The notes under the pieces: model-generated | Databases searched by the model: none | What the model was told of the DNA's origin: nothing | Seen by the model: only the letters and a program-made list of their open reading frames with translations | Source of the DNA: Duganella guangzhouensis | Lineage (GTDB): Bacteria; Pseudomonadota; Gammaproteobacteria; Burkholderiales; Burkholderiaceae_D | Assembly: GCF_009674535.1 (NCBI RefSeq) | Contig: NZ_WKJK01000009.1 | Location: 246,099-310,098, forward strand | Length of the DNA: 64,000 bases | Direction of reading: 5' to 3' | Made by a program: the position numbers and the translations under genes | Shown here: positions 31,031 to 40,743 of the stretch, piece after piece | How the letters are laid out: the number at the start of each line of letters is the position of its first letter | Numbering within the stretch: position 1 is the first letter of the stretch

Positions 31031-33691
31031 TTGAATACGCATCGCTATATAGGCGTGGGCCTGCTGGGCCTGACGCTGGCGGCCCATGCCGCCGACCGCC
31101 ATTCCATCAACGACGGCTGGCGCTTCCAGCGCGGCGATCCGCAGGGCTATAGCGAGCAGCTGCAATACGACGTGCGGCCGGACATCAAGCAAAGCGCGGA
31201 CGGCAAGGTAGCCGATGCGCGGCCGGATGAAGCGGAAAAGGTCCAGCGCCCCGTCGAAGGTTTGTTGAAGCCGTGGATACTCGCCAGTGGCAATGCCTTC
31301 ATGGCCGATCCAAGCAAACGCACGCCGCGTCCAGCCACCGATCCAACGGTGTCGCCACCGCTGCTGCGCGCGGACTTCAATGACGCCGGCTGGCGCGCCG
31401 TCACGCTGCCGCACGACTGGGCCATCGAAGGCCCGTTCCTGGCCACAGGTCCGTATGGCGGCATGGGCCGGCTGCAAACCTGGGGACCGGCCTGGTATCG
31501 CAAGAAGCTGGACATTCCGGCGCGCGACAAGGGCAAGTCCATCTTCCTCGATATCGATGGCGCCATGTCATATGCCAGTGTGTGGCTCAACGGCCGGCTG
31601 GTGGGCGGTTGGCCGTATGGCTACAACTCGTTCCGCCTTGATCTGACGCCGTATGTCACGCCGGGCGGCGTCAATCAGCTGGCGATCCGGCTCGATAATC
31701 CGGCCGAATCGGCGCGCTGGTATCCGGGCGCCGGCTTGTACCGCAATGTGTGGCTGACTGTGGCCGATCCAGTCCATGTCGCGCATTGGGGCGCGGTGGT
31801 GCGCACGCCGCAGGTGTCGCGCGAAGCCGCGCAGGTGGAACTGGCCGTCACTGTCGATAACGATGGCAAAGATGCGGCCGCGCTGGAAGTGTCCACCCAG
31901 CTTTACGCGCTGGGCGACGATGGCAAACGCACCGGCGCGGCGGTGGCGACGCTGCCAGTGCAGCGTATGAGCGTGGCGGCCGGCGCCAGCGCCACCGTCA
32001 ACGCGGCGGCACGCATGACCAATCCCCGTCTGTGGGGACCGCTGCCGCAGCAGCGCCCTCACCGCTATGTCGCCGTGACGACGGTTAGCCGCAACGGCAA
32101 GCCGATCGACACGCAAGAAACCCCGTTCGGCATCCGCTCGCTGCGCTTCGACGCCAACGAAGGGCTGTTCGTCAACGGCGAGAAGATCATGATCAATGGC
32201 GTCAACAACCATCATGACCTGGGCGCGCTGGGCGCGGCCTTCAACGTGCGCGCCGCCGAACGCCAGCTACAGATACTGCAGGAGATGGGCGCCAATGCGG
32301 TCCGCATGAGCCACAACCCGCCGGCGCCGGAGCTGCTGGAGCTGACCGACCGCATGGGCATACTGGTGCTGGATGAAGTGTTCGATTCGTGGGAGCGCAA
32401 GAAAACCCCGCTCGACTTCCACCTGATCTTCCCCGACTGGCACGAACAGGACTTGCGCGCCATGCTGCGGCGCGACCGCAATCATCCGTCCATCATTCTA
32501 TGGAGCGCTGGGAACGAGGTCGGCGAGCAGTACACCGGCGAGGCTGGCGCGGCGATCAGCAAGCGGCTGCTCAGCATCGCGCGGGAAGAAGACCCAACGC
32601 GCCCCGTCACCAACGCCATGAACTACGCCAAATCGGACTTCCCGCTGCCGGCCACGCTCGACGTGATCAGCCTGAATTATCAAGGCGCCGGCATCCGCAG
32701 CCTGCCCGGCCAGTTCCCCAACTTCCATCAGAAGTTCCCGGACAAGATGATACTGTCGACCGAAAGCGCGTCCGCGCTGAGTAGCCGTGGCGAGTATCAG
32801 TTCCCGGTGCCGGGCGTGAGCAGCGCGCCGGTGCGGCCGGGCGTGGGCGGCGATCCGAAACGCCAGCAGGTCAGCGCCTACGAATTGTTCGCCGCCGATT
32901 TCGGCAGCTCGGCCGACCGCTCGTGGGCTGCGCAGGACCAGAACCCTTATGTGGCGGGCGAATTCGTCTGGACCGGCTTCGATTATCTGGGCGAGCCCAC
33001 ACCCTACTACGGCGCGCGCAGTTCGTATTCCGGCATCATCGACCTGGCCGGCTTCCCGAAAGACCGCTACTACCTGTATCAGGCACGTTGGCGTCCGGAG
33101 CTGCCGTTGGCGCACCTGCTGCCGCACTGGACCTGGCCGGAGCGCGTGGGCGAAGTCACGCCGGTGCACCTGTTCACTTCCGGCGACGAGGCCGAGCTGT
33201 TCGTCAACGGTAAATCGCAAGGCCGCAAGAAGAAGGCGCCCTACGAGTACCGTCTGCGCTGGGATTACGTGGTGTACGAGCCGGGCGAGATCAGCGTGGT
33301 GGCCTACAAGAACGGCAAGGAGTGGGCGCGCGACAGCGTGAAGACCGCGCAGGCGGCGGCCGTGCTGGAAGCGAAGGCCGACCGCAGCACTATCGCCGCC
33401 GATGGCCAGGATCTGTCCTTCATCACGGTGCGCGTTGCCGACGCCAATGGCGTCACCGCGCCGCGCTCCGATCAGCGCATCCGCTTCACGGTGGAAGGCG
33501 CCGGTGAACTGGTGGCCACCGACAACGGCGATCCGACCAATCTGGAATCGTTCAAGTCCAGCGAGCGCGCGGCCTTCAATGGCCTGGTGCTGGCCATCGT
33601 GCGCGCCAAGCCGGGACAGCGCGGCGCCATCACGGTACGCGCCAGTGCGCCGGGTCTGCGCGAGGCGGAGGTACAATTGCGCAGCAAATAA
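31031..33691 (+). CDS. Exported glycoside hydrolase family 2 protein (beta-galactosidase type)
   Basis: An 886-aa GH2 enzyme exported by MNTHRYIGVGLLGLTLAAHA. Domain order is an N-terminal jelly roll (about 25-245), an Ig-like domain (about 250-365), a TIM barrel (about 370-660) and C-terminal Ig-like modules (DUF4982 type, about 670-886). The acid/base Glu is E496 (LWSAGNEVGEQ) and the nucleophile is E578 (LSTESASAL). A TTG start at 31031 is chosen because AGGAGA sits five bases upstream and it begins the signal peptide; ATG codons at 31013 and 30998 lack this. First gene of a LacI-controlled operon with a GH43 17 bp downstream. The exact sugar (galactose, galacturonate or arabinose side chains) is not readable from the sequence. 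Confidence 0.9.
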   Translation: MNTHRYIGVGLLGLTLAAHAADRHSINDGWRFQRGDPQGYSEQLQYDVRPDIKQSADGKVADARPDEAEKVQRPVEGLLKPWILASGNAFMADPSKRTPRPATDPTVSPPLLRADFNDAGWRAVTLPHDWAIEGPFLATGPYGGMGRLQTWGPAWYRKKLDIPARDKGKSIFLDIDGAMSYASVWLNGRLVGGWPYGYNSFRLDLTPYVTPGGVNQLAIRLDNPAESARWYPGAGLYRNVWLTVADPVHVAHWGAVVRTPQVSREAAQVELAVTVDNDGKDAAALEVSTQLYALGDDGKRTGAAVATLPVQRMSVAAGASATVNAAARMTNPRLWGPLPQQRPHRYVAVTTVSRNGKPIDTQETPFGIRSLRFDANEGLFVNGEKIMINGVNNHHDLGALGAAFNVRAAERQLQILQEMGANAVRMSHNPPAPELLELTDRMGILVLDEVFDSWERKKTPLDFHLIFPDWHEQDLRAMLRRDRNHPSIILWSAGNEVGEQYTGEAGAAISKRLLSIAREEDPTRPVTNAMNYAKSDFPLPATLDVISLNYQGAGIRSLPGQFPNFHQKFPDKMILSTESASALSSRGEYQFPVPGVSSAPVRPGVGGDPKRQQVSAYELFAADFGSSADRSWAAQDQNPYVAGEFVWTGFDYLGEPTPYYGARSSYSGIIDLAGFPKDRYYLYQARWRPELPLAHLLPHWTWPERVGEVTPVHLFTSGDEAELFVNGKSQGRKKKAPYEYRLRWDYVVYEPGEISVVAYKNGKEWARDSVKTAQAAAVLEAKADRSTIAADGQDLSFITVRVADANGVTAPRSDQRIRFTVEGAGELVATDNGDPTNLESFKSSERAAFNGLVLAIVRAKPGQRGAITVRASAPGLREAEVQLRSK

Positions 33692-33708
33692 AAACGACAG
33701 GGGAAACG

Positions 33709-35760
33709 ATGAAGAGAGTCATGCTGTTCGCCGTGATGCTGGCCACGCTGAGCTTCAACGCCAGCGCACAACAAGAGCCCCGCCCAGACTCCGGTCTGTC
33801 GTTCCGCACCTGGACCCCGGACAACGGCAATGGCACCTTCACCAATCCCCTGTTCTATGACGAGTTCTCCGATCCCGATTTGATACGGGTCGGAGAATGG
33901 TTTTACCTCACCGGCACCACCATGCACGCCATGCCCGGCCTGCCGATACTGCGCTCCAAAGACTTGGTCAACTGGGAGCTGCTCGGCTACGCCGCCGACA
34001 AGCTGGACTTCGGCCCGGCCTACCGTCTGGAGGACGGCAAGAACATCTACGGCCAGGGCATCTGGGCGCCCAGCCTGCGCTACCGCAACGGCGTGTTCTA
34101 CATCTTCACCAACGTCAATGGCCGCGGCACGCAGATCTACTCCGCCATCAATCCGAAAGGACCGTGGACGCATTGGGAGATGAAGCGCAGCCTGCACGAC
34201 CTGTCCGTGCTGTTCGACGATGACGGCAAGGCATACGTGGTGTGGGGCCATCAGGACCTGCACATTGCCCAGCTGACCGACGATCTGCTGGACCTGGTGC
34301 CCAACACCGAAAAGGTGATTTTCTCAAAAAACGAAGGCATGGGCGAAGGCGCGCACTTCTACAAGATAGCCGGACGCTATTACATCATCAGCGCCAACTA
34401 CGCTGGCGGCTTCCGCATGCCGGCCGCGCGCGCCACGCACGTGTTTGGACCGTACGAAGTCAATCAGGCCATCAGCAAGGATGAGGGCTTCGGCCTGGTG
34501 GGCGGCTACCGGCTGAAGAACAACAAATATCCGTTCGAGGTGACGCCGCCCAATCCTGCTTCGCGCGACGCCACCGCCATGCACCAGGGCGGCATCGTGC
34601 TGACCGAGGCTGGCGAATGGTGGGGCTTCTCGATGATGGACTATAACTCGGTGGGCCGCCTGCTCAGCCTCGCGCCCATCACATGGAAAGACGGCTGGCC
34701 GTATTTCGGCCTGCCCGGCAATCTGGGACGCAATCCGCGTACCTGGATCAAGCCGCGCACCACCGAGTCGCAGCAGATACGCGCGCCGTTCGATCGCAGT
34801 GACGACTTTACCGAGCCTGCGCTCAAGCCGCTATGGCAGTGGAACCACGCGCCGGTGGACGATAAATGGTCGCTCAGCGAGCGCCCCGGCTTCCTGCGCC
34901 TGCACGCGCTGCACGCCGACAGTTTCTGGGACGCGCGCAACACGCTGACCCAACGCGCCATCGGGCCGATGTCGTCTCCGACGGTGGCGATCGATGTGGC
35001 GGGCCTGCTGGACAACGACGTCGCCGGCCTGGCCCTGCTCAACCTGCCCTACGCCACATTGGGCGTGGAGCGCAAAAACAGCAAGCTGTCGCTGGCCCTG
35101 TTCGACCAGGCGCGTAACCAGACCGTGCGCGTGCCGCTTGCCGCTACCCGCGTATGGCTGCGTGCCGAATGCGACTTCCTCACCGAGAAGGCGCGCTTCA
35201 GCTATTCGCTGGATGGCCAGAACTTCCAGTCCATCGGCGACGAGTTCACCATGATCTTCCAGCTCACCACCTTCCAGGGCGTGCGCTACGGCCTGTTCGC
35301 CTACAACACCGGGAAGCAGAATGGCGGCATGGCGGACTTCAACAGCTTCGACCTCTATCAGCCCTACCCGCGCGGCCTGATGCGCGCCATCCCGTACGAC
35401 CAGCGCATCCAGCTGAAAGCGGCGACCGGACGCGCGCCGGCGCAGCCGCTCAACTTCACGGTGCAGAACATGGGATTAGGCCGGGTGGCGCTGCAAGCGG
35501 CGGACGGCAATTACCTCAGCATCGGCTTGAATGGTAGCGCCACGCTACAGGCCGTAAGACCCGGTCCGGGCGTGGCGCAAAGTTTCCAGTGGATGGAAAC
35601 GCCCACCGGCGAACTGCTGCTGATGTCGCTGCTGACTAATTTCTACCTGCGCGTGCATCCGCAAAGCGGCGCACTGATCGCGGACAGCCCTGGTCCCATC
35701 CCGGATGGCAGCGACGGCGTGCGCTTCCTGTGGACAGCGACGGCGGCCAGGGCCGAATAG
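33709..35760 (+). CDS. Exported glycoside hydrolase family 43 protein with C-terminal trefoil-like module
   Basis: A 683-aa protein with a signal peptide ending FNASA and a five-bladed beta-propeller GH43 domain (about 45-345). The catalytic triad is visible: base D55 (FSDPDLIR), pKa-modulator D164 (SLHDLSVLFDDDG) and acid E213 (GMGEGAHFYK). A beta-sandwich of the GH43 C2 type follows (about 365-555, FDRSDDFTEPALKPLWQWNH). The last 120 residues resemble a fascin or AbfB-like beta-trefoil repeat (VALQAADGNYLSIGLNGSA) that may bind glycan. Beta-xylosidase or alpha-L-arabinofuranosidase activity is likely. It shares the GH2 transcript. Confidence 0.9.
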   Translation: MKRVMLFAVMLATLSFNASAQQEPRPDSGLSFRTWTPDNGNGTFTNPLFYDEFSDPDLIRVGEWFYLTGTTMHAMPGLPILRSKDLVNWELLGYAADKLDFGPAYRLEDGKNIYGQGIWAPSLRYRNGVFYIFTNVNGRGTQIYSAINPKGPWTHWEMKRSLHDLSVLFDDDGKAYVVWGHQDLHIAQLTDDLLDLVPNTEKVIFSKNEGMGEGAHFYKIAGRYYIISANYAGGFRMPAARATHVFGPYEVNQAISKDEGFGLVGGYRLKNNKYPFEVTPPNPASRDATAMHQGGIVLTEAGEWWGFSMMDYNSVGRLLSLAPITWKDGWPYFGLPGNLGRNPRTWIKPRTTESQQIRAPFDRSDDFTEPALKPLWQWNHAPVDDKWSLSERPGFLRLHALHADSFWDARNTLTQRAIGPMSSPTVAIDVAGLLDNDVAGLALLNLPYATLGVERKNSKLSLALFDQARNQTVRVPLAATRVWLRAECDFLTEKARFSYSLDGQNFQSIGDEFTMIFQLTTFQGVRYGLFAYNTGKQNGGMADFNSFDLYQPYPRGLMRAIPYDQRIQLKAATGRAPAQPLNFTVQNMGLGRVALQAADGNYLSIGLNGSATLQAVRPGPGVAQSFQWMETPTGELLLMSLLTNFYLRVHPQSGALIADSPGPIPDGSDGVRFLWTATAARAE

Positions 35761-35764
35761 CGCC

Positions 35765-36346
35765 TCAGCCCTGTTGCTTGCGGCGCGCGGCAAAGCCCAG
35801 CATGGCCAGGCCGGCCACCAGCATGGCATAGGTTTCAGGCTCCGGCACGGCGTTGATGCTGATGTTGTCAACCGCAGATTGCGCGCTGCCGTCACCGTCC
35901 GACATCACCACCTTGCTCAGGTTGTTCCAGCCGCTGAAGGTGACATAGGTCGGACCAGCGGTGGTCGAGTAGACGTCCATCGAATAAGTCAGCACATTGT
36001 TGACATAGCCATCGAAGTGGGTCGTGCCGTCGTTCCAGGCTTTGGTCACGTACAATGACATCAGGCTGAAGCCAGTGCTGCTGGAGAACGTCGCCGGATT
36101 GGCAAAGCCATTAAACGCGGTGTTCAGTTGGCTGACTACGGCGTTGCCATAACCCGGACTGGTGGTATATGCCCCCAGGCCAGGCAGTGCGTAGAAATTG
36201 TCCCAGTCGAGGCCGGCATAACCATTGGCGATCGGGCTGCCATATGGGTCTGCGACGATATCGTCAAACGTGATGAGGGTGGCGGAAGCGGAAGCGGAAA
36301 CGACAGCGAAAGCGGCGGCAGCGAAAGCTTTACGAGCAAAGTTCAT
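35765..36346 (-). CDS. PEP-CTERM-sorted exported protein
   Basis: A 193-aa secreted protein with a signal peptide (MNFARKAFAAAAFAVVSASA) and a Ser/Thr/Asn-rich beta domain. It carries the C-terminal PEP-CTERM sorting signal VPEPETYAMLVAGLAMLGF followed by a basic tail, for processing by exosortase and anchoring at the surface. GGGGAG precedes the ATG. It is transcribed convergently towards the GH43 gene (4-bp gap). In PEP-CTERM bacteria such proteins accompany exopolysaccharide production; the exosortase itself is not in the window. Confidence 0.9.
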   Translation of the reverse strand: MNFARKAFAAAAFAVVSASASATLITFDDIVADPYGSPIANGYAGLDWDNFYALPGLGAYTTSPGYGNAVVSQLNTAFNGFANPATFSSSTGFSLMSLYVTKAWNDGTTHFDGYVNNVLTYSMDVYSTTAGPTYVTFSGWNNLSKVVMSDGDGSAQSAVDNISINAVPEPETYAMLVAGLAMLGFAARRKQQG

Positions 36347-36447
36347 GATATCTCCCCTGGGTTTTATTATTAAAGTATCAGGAAGATATCACGGATGAAG
36401 CTAGTGGAATTGCCGTTAGAAAAATTCTATCGCGATCATGCAACAAG

Positions 36448-38646
36448 TCATGCCACAGGCGCCGTGGCGCGCTGCAGGTCCGCCAAGGTAGCCGGCTTGG
36501 TCAAGTGCAGGTCGAAGTCGGCTTCATAGGCGCGCTCAATGTCTTCCTTTTGCCCGTAGCCGGTCAGCGCCACCAGCCGCAGCGGTGCACCGGACGCCGC
36601 CTCGCGCATCGCGCGCGCCAGCGCGTAACCATCCATGTCCGGCAGGCCGATGTCGAGGATGGCCACATCCGGCTTACGCTCCCACAGCAGCGCCAGCGCG
36701 CCGGCCGCGCTATGCGCCACCCGCACCTGATGCCCCATCAACTCCAGCAGCGTGCCGCAGGTGGAGGCCGCGTCCACATTGTCGTCCACTAGCAGCACCT
36801 GCAGGCTGGTAACGCCGTCGGTCCCCTCCAGCGCCGGCACTGCGGCGCGCTGCGCGGTCAACGGCAACACCACTTCAAAGCGACTGCCCTCGCCCGGTCC
36901 GGGACTGGACGCGCTGACGCGGCCGCCATGCAGGTCGACAATCTGGCGCACAATCGCCAATCCCAATCCGAGCCCGCCGGTACGGCGCGCCAGCGATTGC
37001 GGCGCTTGCTGGAACGGTTCGAACACCCGTGCCAACAGCTCCACGCTCATGCCGATACCATTGTCGATCACCACCAGCCGCGCCTCGTGGGCATCGGCGG
37101 TCAGCATCACCTGGGTGGCGCTGCTGCCGAAGCGTTCGGCATTGGAGAGCAGATTGTTCAACACCTGCGTCAAGCGGCTTTCATCGCCCATCACCCACAC
37201 CGCGACCGGTGCTGCCAACGTTAATCGCTGGCCCGGCGCCACCGCCACCGCATGCCGCACCACCTCGGCCAGATTGACCACCTGGCTCTCCAGCTCGAAC
37301 TTGCCGCTGCTGATGCGCGACACATCCAACAGATCATCCACCAGCCGCCGCAAGTGCTGCACCTGGCGCCGCATCATGGCGCGTTCCTTGCGGCTGGACG
37401 GGTCGTCGCGCCGGTCCAGCAAGTCCAGCGAGGTGACGATGGGGCTGAGCGGATTGCGCAGCTCATGGCCCAGCACCGCCAGGAATTCATCCTTGGCGCG
37501 GCCAGCCTGGCGCGCCTCGGCCAGCGCCGCCTGGTGGCTGGACAGCGCCTGATTCAGCGACGCCAGCAATTGATCGCGTTCGCGCTCATGCTCGCTGCGC
37601 TGACGCTCGGCCTGCACCAGCTCCTTGCCGATGGCTTCGATTTCCGTGATCGACGACGGTGCCAGCGTCAGCGGCGCACCCGAACCGAGCGCAGCGGCGC
37701 TGTGCTGCAGGGCGTTGATGGTGGACACCAGCCGCCGCGACAGCAGCGACGCCAGCACGATGCACATCACCAGCGACACCAGAATGCCGGCGCCATACAC
37801 ACCCAGGCTTTGCAGCCCGGCCGAATACAGCTGCTCGGCCGGACGCCCCACCACCGCCGCCCAGCCAAAGCGCGACAAGGTGGTGTAAGCGGTGGTCATC
37901 TCCTGGCCCTCGCTGGTGCGGGCACGGCCGACGCCTTCGGCGCCAGTCAGGCGCATCAGCTCCGTCAGCGACGCGCTGGGTGGCAGGCCCACCGTGCCTT
38001 GCTGGTTCTGCGAACGCGCCACCACCGCGCGTCCGCTATCGCGGATGGTGGTGACAGCGCCGTGTGGCACCTGCTGGCGTTCAACCAGACGCATCATGCG
38101 ATCGGGCAGGATCACCGCCGTCAGGGTGTACAGCGCGCTGTCAGCGGTGGTCACCGCCACCCGCACCGGGAACGCCGCCCGGCCGCGACCACCGCGTGCG
38201 ATACGCCCGGCCACCGGCTCGCGCGTGGCCAGCACCGCGCGCAAGCTGTCGGGATCGGCCACGCTGGTGACCGGCGTGCCGTAAGCATCCATGGTGCGGA
38301 ACAGTACCTTGCCGTCGCGGTCGGTGAGGATCACACCCAGCCAGTCCGGCTGCGACTGCGCCAATGCGCTTGCTACGTTATAAAAACCACGCAGATCACC
38401 TTGTTGCAGCGATGGCGCGCGGCCCAGGCTGGCCAGGGTCGACACCACGCCATCCAGTTCGGCATCGGCGGCGCTGCTGAGCGCGCGCGCCAGATCCAGC
38501 ATCAGCCGCTCCTGTTCGCGCTGCTGAAACTCGCTGACGGTGTGGATGCTCCACGCCCCCAGCAACGCCAGCGGCAGCAGGCCGATCGCGGTGAGCATGA
38601 TGAGCAGGTAACGCAGAGAAAAGCTAAAACGGGGACGATAGGCCAT
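36448..38646 (-). CDS. Hybrid sensor histidine kinase/response regulator
   Basis: A 732-aa membrane hybrid kinase. TM1 is near 12-32 and the periplasmic Cache-like sensor spans about 35-275. TM2 is near 281-302, followed by HAMP-like and coiled-coil segments. The HisKA domain has His394 (VLGHELRNPLSP), HATPase_c has DNGIGM and GGLGLGLAIV, and the C-terminal receiver has Asp665 (ILDIGLPDMDGY) and Lys717 region LTKPAT. It has the same architecture as the kinase at 13823-16027. No DNA-binding response regulator is encoded beside it, so its output partner is unknown. Confidence 0.92.
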   Translation of the reverse strand: MAYRPRFSFSLRYLLIMLTAIGLLPLALLGAWSIHTVSEFQQREQERLMLDLARALSSAADAELDGVVSTLASLGRAPSLQQGDLRGFYNVASALAQSQPDWLGVILTDRDGKVLFRTMDAYGTPVTSVADPDSLRAVLATREPVAGRIARGGRGRAAFPVRVAVTTADSALYTLTAVILPDRMMRLVERQQVPHGAVTTIRDSGRAVVARSQNQQGTVGLPPSASLTELMRLTGAEGVGRARTSEGQEMTTAYTTLSRFGWAAVVGRPAEQLYSAGLQSLGVYGAGILVSLVMCIVLASLLSRRLVSTINALQHSAAALGSGAPLTLAPSSITEIEAIGKELVQAERQRSEHERERDQLLASLNQALSSHQAALAEARQAGRAKDEFLAVLGHELRNPLSPIVTSLDLLDRRDDPSSRKERAMMRRQVQHLRRLVDDLLDVSRISSGKFELESQVVNLAEVVRHAVAVAPGQRLTLAAPVAVWVMGDESRLTQVLNNLLSNAERFGSSATQVMLTADAHEARLVVIDNGIGMSVELLARVFEPFQQAPQSLARRTGGLGLGLAIVRQIVDLHGGRVSASSPGPGEGSRFEVVLPLTAQRAAVPALEGTDGVTSLQVLLVDDNVDAASTCGTLLELMGHQVRVAHSAAGALALLWERKPDVAILDIGLPDMDGYALARAMREAASGAPLRLVALTGYGQKEDIERAYEADFDLHLTKPATLADLQRATAPVA

Positions 38647-38734
38647 AAGGAAGAAGATTGGCGGAAATTACACACATGCTTTTTTACCAATGATAACATT
38701 CAACAGTTAGTCAATATTATGAAAGGTAACACGC

Positions 38735-38998
38735 ATGAAAGCTTTTTCCGTAGCTCATTTCGTCTTCGCCAGCCTGATCGCCGTGGCGCTGAGCGGTTGT
38801 GCCAGCCCCGAACCGCAAGCCGACAATGCCGACGGCACCAAGGTCGCCGCCGCCACCAAATGCAATCGCGTGGTTGACGCCCCGCTAGGCGCGCTGATGA
38901 AGAAGAGCTGCGCGCCATCCGAAGACAACAAGGTGGACACCCGCGAGTTCATGGACAACGTGCAAACGCCGGGCGCCGTTCCACAAAGCGGCCGTTAA
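38735..38998 (+). CDS. Small lipoprotein, 87 aa
   Basis: The signal FVFASLIAVALSGCAS has lipobox LSGC, followed by a short mature part with two further cysteines (TKCNRVV, KKSCAPS) that may form a disulfide. AAAGG precedes the ATG. No family recognised. It lies between a divergent kinase gene and the czc operon and is probably transcribed alone, ending at a hairpin at 39012-39039. Confidence 0.7.
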   Translation: MKAFSVAHFVFASLIAVALSGCASPEPQADNADGTKVAAATKCNRVVDAPLGALMKKSCAPSEDNKVDTREFMDNVQTPGAVPQSGR

Positions 38999-39011
38999 TC
39001 AACGCCGCATG

Positions 39012-39039
39012 GAAACGCTCCCGCCACGCGGGGCGTTTC
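39012..39039 (+). terminator. Hairpin after the small lipoprotein gene
   Basis: GAAACGC / GCGTTTC-type arms extended by CCCGC / GCGGG with one bulged T and loop CAC. The T tract is poor, so it is a candidate only. Confidence 0.45.
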
Positions 39040-39061
39040 TGTCGCATGCTATACTGCGCCG

Positions 39062-39415
39062 ATGTTACGTCGCTCCGTTCTCCTGCTGATTACCTTACTC
39101 GCGCTGCAGTTCAGCTGGAGCGTGCTGGCGGCGTATTGCATGCACGAGAGCGGCAGCGCGGCGCAGCATCTCGGTCATCATCCGGATAGCGACAACGGCC
39201 ATTCAGTGGCGCAGCAGGACAGCTCGCCGGACGCCAAGAAAAGTTCGCCCCACACGCACTGCGCCTCCTGCGCCCACGGCACTTTGTCGATAGACAGCCT
39301 GGACGGCATCGCACCACCACACTTTGCCAATGCCGCACCGCTTGCCAGCGTGGCCATTCCCTCCTCCCGCTACACCGCACCGCCAGAACGCCCCCAGTGG
39401 CATAAAACCGCTTAA
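39062..39415 (+). CDS. czcI: CzcI-like periplasmic protein
   Basis: A 117-aa exported protein with an N-terminal signal (LLLITLLALQFSWSVLAAYC), then histidine- and cysteine-rich segments (QHLGHHPDSDNGH, HTHCASCAHG) that suit metal binding. Small proteins of this kind precede czcCBA in betaproteobacterial Co/Zn/Cd-resistance operons, and the next three genes here are czcC, czcB and czcA. A role as metal sensor or chaperone in induction is inferred from that family. Confidence 0.75.
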   Translation: MLRRSVLLLITLLALQFSWSVLAAYCMHESGSAAQHLGHHPDSDNGHSVAQQDSSPDAKKSSPHTHCASCAHGTLSIDSLDGIAPPHFANAAPLASVAIPSSRYTAPPERPQWHKTA

Positions 39416-39510
39416 GCCCGGCGGTTTCATCTCCCTACATTCGCGCCTGAACCAGGCCGCGTTGGCTATGCGCCGCCGGATTTCTTCGTCCCGTATTTTC
39501 GGAGTCATCC

Positions 39511-40743
39511 ATGCAATCCCGATTTTTCATCATGGGAGCGGCTGTGCTATTGGCGCAGTGCCTCCCCGTGCGCGCCAGCGCACAAACGCTGACGCTGGAG
39601 CAGGCCGTTGCCCGCACCCTGTCCACCAGCCCCGAACTGCGCGCCGCCGCGATTGACGTCGCCATTGCCGATGGCGCGCGCGAGCAGGCTGGCCTACGCC
39701 CCAATCCCGAACTGTCGCTGCTGCGCGAAGGCATGAGCAGCGCCAACCGCACCGACACCATCCAGCTCAGCCAGCCACTGGAACTGGGCGGCAAGCGCAG
39801 CGCCCGCATCCAACTGGCCGAACAAGACCAGGCACTGGCCGAAGCCGACCTCGGCGTAGTGCGTGCCACACTGCGCGCCGAGGTCAGCGCCGCCTTCCTG
39901 CAAGCGCTGACCGCGCAGGAACATGTGGCGCTGGCGCGGCAATCGCTGCAACTGGCAAGCAAGGCCACCCATGCCGCCAGCCGCCGTGTCGCCGCCGGCA
40001 AGATCTCGCCGCTGGAACAGACCCGCTCCAGCGTGGCCGAAGCCGGCGCGCAGCTGGAACTATCGCAAGCCGAGGCCGACGCCGCGCAGGCCCGGCGCCG
40101 GCTGGCCGCGTTCTGGGGCAGCAGCGCGCCGCTGGACGATGCGCTGCAAGCACCGGACAGCGAACCAGCCGCGCTGCCGCCACTGGCACAACTGCAGGCC
40201 AGCCTGGACACCTCGCCGCAACTGCGACGTGCCCGCCAGCAGATCACGCGCGAAGAAGCCCAACTGAATCTGACCAAAGCCGAACGCCACCCCGACCTGA
40301 CGCTGACCGTCGGCAGCAAGAAAGACCAGCAGTCGACGCTGACGCAAACCGTGGTCGGCATCTCGGTGCCGCTGCCGCTGTTCAACCGCAACCAGGGCAA
40401 TATGCTGTCCGCGCTGCGCCGGGTCGACAAGGCACGCACCGAAGCCGAACTGGCGCGCCTGCACACCACGCAAGCCTTGGCCGACGCCTATCAGCGCGTC
40501 ACACTGGCCGATCAGCAGATCGCCGTCATGCGCGCCGACATCCTGCCGGCCGCGCAAAGCGCCTTCGACGCCGCCGTCACCGGCTTCGAGCTGGGCAAGT
40601 TCGGCTTCATCGACGTGCTGGACGCCCAACGCACCCTGTTCCAGAGCCGCGCCCAATACCTGAGCGCCCTCTCCACCCGTCACCGCGCGCTGGCCGATCT
40701 GCAGCGCTATGTCGCATTACCAGGAACCCGCCATGAAGACTAA
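39511..40743 (+). CDS. czcC: Outer-membrane efflux channel of heavy-metal RND system (CzcC type)
   Basis: A 410-aa TolC-superfamily (OEP) protein with a signal peptide ending VRASA, then two OEP repeats (LTLEQAVARTLSTSPELRAA and later the ERHPDLTLTVGSKKD segment) with long coiled-coil helices. It forms the exit duct for the CzcBA pump. CGGAGTCATCC precedes the ATG. Its last 11 bp overlap the start of czcB, indicating coupled translation. Confidence 0.9.
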   Translation: MQSRFFIMGAAVLLAQCLPVRASAQTLTLEQAVARTLSTSPELRAAAIDVAIADGAREQAGLRPNPELSLLREGMSSANRTDTIQLSQPLELGGKRSARIQLAEQDQALAEADLGVVRATLRAEVSAAFLQALTAQEHVALARQSLQLASKATHAASRRVAAGKISPLEQTRSSVAEAGAQLELSQAEADAAQARRRLAAFWGSSAPLDDALQAPDSEPAALPPLAQLQASLDTSPQLRRARQQITREEAQLNLTKAERHPDLTLTVGSKKDQQSTLTQTVVGISVPLPLFNRNQGNMLSALRRVDKARTEAELARLHTTQALADAYQRVTLADQQIAVMRADILPAAQSAFDAAVTGFELGKFGFIDVLDAQRTLFQSRAQYLSALSTRHRALADLQRYVALPGTRHED

